Made by a program: the position numbers and the translations under genes. DNA of 27,677 bases from contig JAHEOG010000221.1 in NCBI GenBank assembly GCA_018609925.1, positions 1 to 27,677 of the forward strand, read 5' to 3'. Within the stretch, counting starts at the first letter, position 1; each line of letters starts with the position of its first letter. Below are positions 21,783 through 27,677 of the stretch, piece by piece. Source of the DNA: Gammaproteobacteria bacterium (GTDB lineage Bacteria; Pseudomonadota; Gammaproteobacteria; Thiohalorhabdales; Thiohalorhabdaceae). Under the pieces are notes generated by a model. That model had not been told where the DNA came from. It saw only the letters and a program-made list of their open reading frames with translations, and made no database searches.

Positions 21783-22648
21783 GGCCGGGAGACCAAATGT
21801 CCCGACTCCCGGAGCTGCTGAACCAGCCCCTGCTCTCCGAGCAGGTGGGCCGCTCCGACTACCACCAGGTAGTCCCGATCGTGGCTCAGGTATTTTCGGA
21901 TCCGGGGCAGCCAGCGCTGATTGCGCTGGGTAAGCATTCGCTCCCGGAGCTCGGGGATCTCCTGGAGCTCCTCGGTTACTGAGCGCTGGACCGCCTGTGC
22001 GTCCCCCTCCTGCCAGGCCTCGGCCAAGCGCCCTAGCTTGGCGCCGATCCGGTCCGCTTCCTCCAGGGCCTGGAGGAGGTATTCGCCCTGCGCTTGCGGG
22101 GAGAGCCCCTGGAAGATCGCCAGCTGCTCGCGGATGGTCTCCAGGGTCAGCACCCGCTTGCCGGCCTCGCGGGCGCGTTCCTCGATGCGGGCGTCGACCC
22201 CCTGGCTCGGGTGGAAGCCGGCCTCTAGCATGGCCTTGCGGGTGACCACCAGGGCGAGGACCCACGGCGCCATCCGGTCCAGCTGCTCCAGGTCGATCCC
22301 CAGCTCCTGGCCCAGGTCCCGGGCCCTGCGAAGCTGCTCCCGGGAAAGGGCTTGCTGCAGGGTGGGGCCGCCATCCTCGGTCAGCATCTCGCGGATGGCC
22401 TCGGAGCGCCCCGTGGTGGTTGTGGAAACCTCAAGGACCACCACCTCGGCCTCCCGGAAGGCCGACTCGATGGCGGGACCGAAGGGGTCGGCGTCCGCCT
22501 TTAGGGCGTGAATGGAGCCCAGGAGGTAGACGGTGTTCCGCTGCCCGGACACTTCCCAAAGGAAGCCGTTCTGGGCCGCAGCCGGGGGGATTAGACCGAG
22601 GAGCAGGGTCAGGGCCAGCGCCCTGGCCCAACCGGTGGTGGTGGGCAT
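21779..22648 (-). CDS. TraB/GumN-family exported protein
   Basis: The 289-residue product has a signal peptide (residues about 1-25, ending PPAAAQ) and the TraB/GumN fold. The GSIH motif lies in VYLLGSIHALK (H47), followed by VVLEVSTTT, QGVDARIEERAREAGKRVLTLET and the C-terminal YLVVVGAAHLLGEQGLVQQL. Family members are proposed metal-dependent peptidase-like enzymes (TIKI-related), and GumN lies in xanthan clusters, but the substrate here is unknown. ATG 22648 has GGGGG upstream. It is convergent with the lipoprotein and shares four bases with its end (21779-21782). Confidence 0.88.
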   Translation of the reverse strand: MPTTTGWARALALTLLLGLIPPAAAQNGFLWEVSGQRNTVYLLGSIHALKADADPFGPAIESAFREAEVVVLEVSTTTTGRSEAIREMLTEDGGPTLQQALSREQLRRARDLGQELGIDLEQLDRMAPWVLALVVTRKAMLEAGFHPSQGVDARIEERAREAGKRVLTLETIREQLAIFQGLSPQAQGEYLLQALEEADRIGAKLGRLAEAWQEGDAQAVQRSVTEELQEIPELRERMLTQRNQRWLPRIRKYLSHDRDYLVVVGAAHLLGEQGLVQQLRESGHLVSRP

Positions 22649-22860
22649 AGGATCCCCCTTTGGTAGCGATGGTTCAGCCCGGCTTGCGCCGACGGTACCA
22701 TGCCCCCAGGCAGCCGGCAGCGGGGCCAACGGGGGGGAATGTCCCCCGCCCCTCAGAGGCCGGACCGGACGGTTGGCCGAAATGATCACCATAATCGGGA
22801 GGGACCGACCTTGTTTCCTCACGGGCGTTCCGTGACAGGTGGTTCCGGGAAGGGTCTCGG

Positions 22861-23759
22861 TTGCGTCTAATCGCCTTCGATCGGGCAGGGGAACGTCGTC
22901 TCGGCCTACTGGCCGGGGACGGTGGCTGGGTCCTGGATCTGGCCGATGCCCGTCCCGAGTTGCCGACGGATCCGGCGAAGGTAGTGGCCGGCGGTGAGGC
23001 CACCAAGGCTGCCGTCCGGAAAGCACAGGAGGAAGCGGACCCCGGACGGCTCCTGGCGCTGGAGGAGGTTACGCTGCGGGCGCCGCTGGATCCGCCGGTG
23101 CGGAACCTGCTGTGCGTGGGCAAGAATTACGCGGCCCATGCAGGGGAGTTCGCGGGGGTGGCCGGGGCAACCAGCGGGGTGGGAGAGGAACTGCCCGAGC
23201 ACCCGATCTTCTTTACCAAGGCCAGCACCGCCGTCATCGGGCCCGAGGAGGTCATTCCCGCCACCCGGGACGAGACCGGGTCGGTGGACTACGAAGGCGA
23301 GGTGGCCATTGTCATCGGCCGGGGTGGAAGGGATATCGGGGGTCAGCCGGGCCTGGGAGCATGTCTTCGGGCTCACCCTGGTTAACGATGTCACCTCCCG
23401 GGCCCTGCAGCGTCGCCGCGGATAGTGGTTCCTCGGCAAGAGCCTGGACGGGTTCGCCCCTCTGGGGCCGGTAGTGGTTACGCGTGACGAGCTTCCCGAC
23501 CCCGACGGCATCCGAGTGACCACCCACGTCAACGGGGAGCTCCGCCAGTCCAGGACCCTTCAGGAGCTGATCTTCCCGATCCCGCCCCCGATCGAATCCC
23601 TGTCGCGGCGCATGACCTTGGTCCCCGGCGACATCGTGGCCACTGGCACCCCGCCGGGGGGTGGGCGTGGCTTGCGATCCGCCCCGCTACATTCAGCCCG
23701 GGGATCGGGTGACGGTCCGGGCCACGGGAATCGGCACCTTGAGCAATCCTGTGGGCTGA
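22861..23759 (+). pseudogene. Broken fumarylacetoacetate-hydrolase-family gene
   Basis: Reading across three lesions gives a complete FAH-family protein of about 299 residues: MRLIAFDRAG, NLLCVGKNYAAHAGEF, HPIFFTKASTAVIGP, VDYEGEVAIVIGRGG with both metal-binding glutamates, LTLVNDVTSRALQ, WFLGKSLDGFAPLGP, VNGELRQ, LVPGDIVATGTPPG and TGIGTLSNPVG then TGA. The first frame ends at 23385 because a G run at 23338-23342 has one G too many. The restored frame then meets TAG at 23423-23425 where CAG (Gln) is expected. A second extra G in the run 23656-23661 shifts the last 33 codons. The start is TTG 22861 with GGAAGGG upstream. FAH members hydrolyse or decarboxylate acylpyruvate-type substrates. As it stands only a 174-residue fragment would be made. 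Confidence 0.88.
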
Positions 23760-23933
23760 TGGGCGAGGGGGGTGCCGGGCATCCCGTGAAGGCAAGCCAG
23801 GTTCCCCCAGGGTGGATAGGAGCGGGGCCCGCGAGCGCCCGGGAAGAGGTTGCCCATCTGGACGAAGCCGTTTCCCTGCCCCACGATGCCCGCGGGCTCC
23901 TCGCCCCTTTGTGACCCTTGAATCCCGGAGCTC

Positions 23934-25202
23934 ATGGCCTCGCCTTCACGCTTTCGCCCTCTCCTAGCGCCCGTCCTGATCCTCTTGGCCGGCGCCATCC
24001 TGCTGGCCGCGCTGGTCCTCACGCGTCCCCAGCCCCCTGCGCCTGAGCGCCAGCGGAGCCCGGCGGTGGTAAACACCCGAACCATCGAGCCCCATGCGGC
24101 TTCCCCCCATCTCACCCTATACGGTCGTCTGGAATCCCCCCGCAGCGCTACCCTGACCGCGGCCGTGGCGGCTAAGGTGGAGGCCGTTCCCGTACGCGAG
24201 GGTCGCACGGTCGATCGGGGCCAGCGCCTGGTGGCGCTGGAGCGGGCGGATCCCGCGGCGGTGCTGGCGGAGCGCCGCGCCGATCTGGCCGAAATCGAGG
24301 CCCGCATCCAGGAGGCCAAGGCCCAGAACGAGGGCGACCGGGAGGCGGTGGAGCAGCGCCAGGCGCTGGAGGATCTGGCCCAGCGAGCCCTGGAGCGCGC
24401 CCAGCGGCTGGCGGAGCGCGATCTGGGCTCCTCGGAGGAGGTGGACAACGCCCGTCAGGTCTTGGAGCAGGCGCGGCTGGAGCGGATTCAGGCCCAGCTT
24501 CGGGTCCGCACCTTTTCCTCCCGCCTGGAGGCGCTGCAGGCCGAGCGCCGACGGGCGCAAGCCCAAGTGGAGCAGGCCCGGCGGGACCTTGCCCGGACCC
24601 GGATCGATGCGCCCTTTCGGGGCCGCATCACGCAGGTGGATGTCGCCCCCGGGGAACGGGTCCGGGTGGGGGACCCCCTGGTGGGAATCTACGACACCGA
24701 GGCGCTGGAGGTCCGCGCCACCATCCCCGGGCCGCGGGTTCCCGCGGTGCGCCGGGCAGCGGAGAGCGAGCACGCGGTCTCCGCCGAGGTCACCGTGGAC
24801 GGCCGGACCTTCCGGGCGCAGCTCGACCGCTTCGGCGGCCGCAGCCGGGAAGGCACGAGCGGTATCGAGGGCCTGTTCCGACTGGTGGGCTCCTACCCCG
24901 CCGACCTTCCGCTCGGCCGCTTCGCCGAGCTGACCGTGTCCCTACCCCCCGAGCCGGGAGTGGTAAGGGTGCCCCACTCCGCCCTGTACGAGCGGGACCG
25001 GATCTTTGTCTTCCGGGAAGGCCGATTAGTGGGCCTCACCGTGGAGCGAGTGGGCCAGCGGGTGATCGAAAATGGCCCCGACGAGGCCTTGGTGCGGTCG
25101 GAAGAGCTGCACTCGGGTGATCGGGTAGTGACGACCCAGCTCCCCGATGCCCGGGAAGGGCTCGCGGTGCGGTTGGCTGAGCCGAGGGCGGAGGACCGGT
25201 GA
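23934..25202 (+). CDS. RND efflux periplasmic adaptor (membrane fusion protein)
   Basis: This 422-residue HlyD/AcrA-type adaptor links an inner-membrane RND pump to an outer-membrane channel. One N-terminal helix (about 9-30) anchors it. A split lipoyl domain follows: LTAAVAAKVEAVPVREGRTVDRGQRLVALE before, and RTRIDAPFRGRITQVDVAPGERVRVGDPLVGI after, a long Gln/Arg/Glu-rich coiled-coil hairpin (about 105-215). A beta-barrel and membrane-proximal domain end the protein (VRVPHSALYERDRIFVF). ATG 23934 has CGGAG upstream. Its TGA overlaps the GTG of the pump gene, so the two are coupled. No outer-membrane channel gene is in view. Confidence 0.93.
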   Translation: MASPSRFRPLLAPVLILLAGAILLAALVLTRPQPPAPERQRSPAVVNTRTIEPHAASPHLTLYGRLESPRSATLTAAVAAKVEAVPVREGRTVDRGQRLVALERADPAAVLAERRADLAEIEARIQEAKAQNEGDREAVEQRQALEDLAQRALERAQRLAERDLGSSEEVDNARQVLEQARLERIQAQLRVRTFSSRLEALQAERRRAQAQVEQARRDLARTRIDAPFRGRITQVDVAPGERVRVGDPLVGIYDTEALEVRATIPGPRVPAVRRAAESEHAVSAEVTVDGRTFRAQLDRFGGRSREGTSGIEGLFRLVGSYPADLPLGRFAELTVSLPPEPGVVRVPHSALYERDRIFVFREGRLVGLTVERVGQRVIENGPDEALVRSEELHSGDRVVTTQLPDAREGLAVRLAEPRAEDR

Positions 25203-27677
25203 GCCAGGGTCCGCCCCAAGCGGGTCTTATCGCCCGTTTCGCCCGACATCGAGTGGCGCCCCACCTCCTGATGGCCCTGATGATCCTGGCCGGGGCCTAT
25301 TCCCTCCGTCAGGTGAATACCCAGTTCTTCCCCGATTTCGAGCCGGGCCGGATCACCGTGACGGTGGCCTGGCAGGGGGCCAGTGCCGAGGACATGGAAG
25401 AGGCCATCACCCAGCCCCTGGAGCGGGAGCTGAGCAACCTCGAACACCTCGATTCCATAACCTCCACCTCGACCCAGGGCACCTCCCGGATCAGCATGGA
25501 ATTCTTCCAGGGCACCGACATGGGCGAGGCCCTGGAAGAGGCCAAGTCCCGGGTGGATCAGGTCCGCAGCCTCCCGGAGGAGTCCGAGGAGCCTGAGGTA
25601 ACCCGGGTCACTCGGTTCGACCCCATTGCCAAGGTCCTAGTCTACGCCAGCTCGGGGGAGACGGCCCCGGAGGGGCTGCAAGGCCTGCGCCAGCTGGCCC
25701 AAAACATGCGCGACGAGCTCCTGGCCCGGGGCATTTCCAAGGTGGACATCAACGGCCTACCGGAGCAGAAGATCGCCATCCAGGTTCCCCCCGAGCACCT
25801 CCGGGAGCTGGGTCTGTCGCTGCCCGAGATCAGCGATCGGGTGGCGGCTGCCAATCCGGAGCTCCCGGCCGGAGAAGTGGGGGAAGCGGTGGCGGGGCGC
25901 CAGCTCCGCAGCCAGACCCAGCACCGTCGCGCCACCGCGTTCGAGGACGTGGTGGTGGAGGGGGGGCCGGAAAGGGGTCGGATAGTCCTTGGCGACATCG
26001 CGGACATCGAGCGGATGGACCGGGAGGACGAGGTCCAGCTGACCTTCCGCACCCGACCCGCGGTGGAGCTCGATCTCCAGCGCAGCCCGGCCGCGGACAC
26101 CTTGACCTCGGCGCGAATCCTGAATGGGTGGGTCGCCGATGCCCGCTCCCGCCTGCCTGCGGGTATCGAGATCCGGACCTACGACGAGACCTGGGGACTC
26201 CTTCAGGAGCGGATCTGGCTCCTGGCGAAGAACGGCCTTTGGGGTCTGGTCCTGGTCCTGGCCACCCTGTTCCTGTTCCTTCGGGGCCGGATCGCCGCCT
26301 GGGTGGCCCTGGGCATCCCGGTGGCCTTCCTGGCGGCGCTGGCCCTGCTGTACGCCTTCGGCGGCTCCATCAACATGATCTCGTTGTTCGCCTTCATCAT
26401 GACCCTGGGCATCATTGTCGACGATGCCATCGTGGTGGGGGAGGAAGCGGCCACCCGTTACCAGGACGGGGGCGAGGAGGCTGCGGACGCGGCGGTCATA
26501 GCTGCCCGGCGCATGTGGCCCCCGGTTCTGTCCTCCTCGCTGACCACCGTCTCCGCCTTCCTGCCCCTCATGCTGGTGGGCGGGTCTATCGGCAAGATCC
26601 TATTCGACATCCCATTCGTGGTCATCTGCGTAATCGGGGCTTCCCTGCTGGAGGCCTTCCTGGTGCTGCCGGGACACTTGGCCCATGCCCTGTCGGGAAT
26701 GCCCCGGAACGGCGTCTCCGGGGGCTTCCGGGAGCGCTTCGACCGGGGATTCCATGCCCTTCGCGAAGGCCCCTTCCGTCGTCTGGTAGGTTGGGCGGTG
26801 GGCGCCCCGGGCACTACCTTGGCCTTGGGAATCGCCGTGCTGCTGGCAACGGTGGGCCTGCTGGCGGGCGGGCGCCTGCCCTTCTCCTTCTTCCCCGCCC
26901 CCGAGGGCAACATCCTCCACGCCAACGCCAAGTTCGCGGCCAGTGCTCCTCGGGCCCAGATGGAGGAATATCTGCAACACCTTCGACAGGCCCTGGGCGA
27001 CGCCAACGAAGCCCTGCCGGGGGAGCCGGTGCGCCTGGTCGTGGCGCGACCGGGAACGACCAGCGGCGAAGAGCAGGTGGGCGGCGAGGAGAGTGGCGAC
27101 CAGTTCGGCTCGGTGGTGGTGGAGCTGGTCAATCCCGAGCAGCGCCAGGTGGCCGCCGGCGATGTGATCGACGCCTGGAGGCAACGGCTGCGGCGGCCAC
27201 CCGGGCTGGAATCCTTGACCCTCACCGCCCGCAGCGGGGGCCCTCCCGGGCGGGACATCAGTATCCGGTTCTACGGTGCCGGTCCCGAGCGTCTCAAGTC
27301 GGCGGCCCAGGATCTCGTAGACGCGCTGGAAGACTATCCCGGGGTGTCCGCGGTGGAGGATGATATGCCCTTCGGGCGTGAGCAGGTCGTCTATCGGGTT
27401 AACGCCGAGGGCCAGTCCCTAGGATTTTCCGAAGAGGCGGTGGGGAACCAGCTGCGGGCCGCCTACGCCGGGGAGCTGACCCAGATCTTCACCCGCGGCG
27501 AGGACGAGATCGAGGTCCGGACCGGGTTGCCTGAAGCGGTGCGCAACGATCCCGGCAGCTTGGCTTGGGTGCCCATCAAGGCCCCCGGGGGGGAGATGGT
27601 GGCCCTGGAGTCGGTGGCGGACCTGAGCACCCGGCAGGGGTACGAGGCCCTGCGCCACGCCGAGGCCCGGCTGGCGA
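25199..27677 (+). CDS. RND efflux pump permease, AcrB/HAE1-like (partial, 3' end missing)
   Basis: A GTG at 25199 overlapping the adaptor stop opens a frame that stays open for 826 codons to the window edge. The full protein is expected to be about 1000-1050 residues. It has the first transmembrane helix followed by NTQFFPDFEPGRITVTVAWQGASAEDMEEAITQPLE, the porter-domain segment GTDMGEALEEAKSRVDQV, helices 2-6 and the proton-relay motif LGIIVDDAIVVGEEA with D408 and D409, matching the AcrB pair. The second periplasmic half is entered near residue 565 (PFSFFPAPEGN). It would export small hydrophobic compounds by proton antiport. The substrate cannot be told. Confidence 0.95.
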   Translation, partial: MSQGPPQAGLIARFARHRVAPHLLMALMILAGAYSLRQVNTQFFPDFEPGRITVTVAWQGASAEDMEEAITQPLERELSNLEHLDSITSTSTQGTSRISMEFFQGTDMGEALEEAKSRVDQVRSLPEESEEPEVTRVTRFDPIAKVLVYASSGETAPEGLQGLRQLAQNMRDELLARGISKVDINGLPEQKIAIQVPPEHLRELGLSLPEISDRVAAANPELPAGEVGEAVAGRQLRSQTQHRRATAFEDVVVEGGPERGRIVLGDIADIERMDREDEVQLTFRTRPAVELDLQRSPAADTLTSARILNGWVADARSRLPAGIEIRTYDETWGLLQERIWLLAKNGLWGLVLVLATLFLFLRGRIAAWVALGIPVAFLAALALLYAFGGSINMISLFAFIMTLGIIVDDAIVVGEEAATRYQDGGEEAADAAVIAARRMWPPVLSSSLTTVSAFLPLMLVGGSIGKILFDIPFVVICVIGASLLEAFLVLPGHLAHALSGMPRNGVSGGFRERFDRGFHALREGPFRRLVGWAVGAPGTTLALGIAVLLATVGLLAGGRLPFSFFPAPEGNILHANAKFAASAPRAQMEEYLQHLRQALGDANEALPGEPVRLVVARPGTTSGEEQVGGEESGDQFGSVVVELVNPEQRQVAAGDVIDAWRQRLRRPPGLESLTLTARSGGPPGRDISIRFYGAGPERLKSAAQDLVDALEDYPGVSAVEDDMPFGREQVVYRVNAEGQSLGFSEEAVGNQLRAAYAGELTQIFTRGEDEIEVRTGLPEAVRNDPGSLAWVPIKAPGGEMVALESVADLSTRQGYEALRHAEARLA

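Noticed and set aside
22994..23425. Separate 143-codon gene overlapping the FAH fragment
   Set aside because: Only its last part is protein-like, and that part is the continuation of the FAH family after the first frameshift. The upstream part is out-of-frame sequence.
23693..24448. 251-codon minus-strand frame over the adaptor gene and its upstream spacer
   Set aside because: It is antisense to the adaptor, is Ser/Arg-rich like other shadow frames here and has no motif.
1..27677. tRNA, rRNA, CRISPR array, integrase/transposase, prophage or defence genes
   Set aside because: None could be recognised on either strand; the gene content is metabolic, membrane and transport.

Overview
The window is a GC-rich (roughly 70% by eye), densely coded stretch of bacterial chromosome. 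The gene content points to a gammaproteobacterium: System I cytochrome c maturation genes, the BioC/BioH pair inside a bioFHCD cluster, HemJ, c4/c553-type small cytochromes, a hopene-associated glycosyltransferase and an RND efflux pump. A halophilic or sulfur-oxidising lineage related to Ectothiorhodospiraceae would fit, but that is a guess. There are no rRNA or tRNA genes, CRISPR arrays, transposases or phage genes. Apart from one repeat block and one decayed gene, it looks like ordinary core chromosome.

Layout. (1) 1-6128, minus strand: hemL-ccmA-ccmB-ccmC-ccmD-ccmE-ccmF and the first codons of the next gene, probably ccmG. This is one tightly packed transcription unit joining a haem-precursor enzyme to haem export and attachment to apocytochromes c. 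(2) 6129-6775: a 647-bp gap without a credible gene. It holds hairpin and inverted repeats enclosed by a 24-bp inverted repeat (23/24 identical). (3) 6776-10064: thiE (minus), hpnB (plus), then hemJ-thiD (minus), i.e. thiamine and haem genes interrupted by a hopanoid-associated glycosyltransferase. (4) 10169-12914, plus strand: a nucleotidyltransferase-like protein, bioA and an unrecognised protein. (5) 12976-16753, minus strand: TPR protein-bioF-bioH-bioC-bioD, convergent with bioA. bioB is not in the window. (6) 17050-17782, plus strand: two small monohaem cytochromes c in tandem that resemble the two halves of cytochrome c4. They are likely clients of the Ccm system. (7) 18020-20980, plus strand: an overlapping three-gene cassette of a short MscS-like membrane protein, a soluble MgtE N/CBS paralogue without a membrane domain, and a full MgtE Mg2+ channel. 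(8) 21021-22648: a glycine-rich lipoprotein convergent with a TraB/GumN-family protein; the two overlap at their stops. (9) 22861-23759: a fumarylacetoacetate-hydrolase-family gene broken by two +1 shifts in G runs and one amber codon. (10) 23934-27677, plus strand: a membrane fusion protein and an RND pump permease that runs off the window.

The best candidates for something undescribed are the MscS-like/soluble MgtE-CBS/MgtE cassette, the two unrecognised proteins flanking bioA, the split c4-like cytochrome pair and the repeat block at 6204-6764. None of these functions can be proven from sequence alone.
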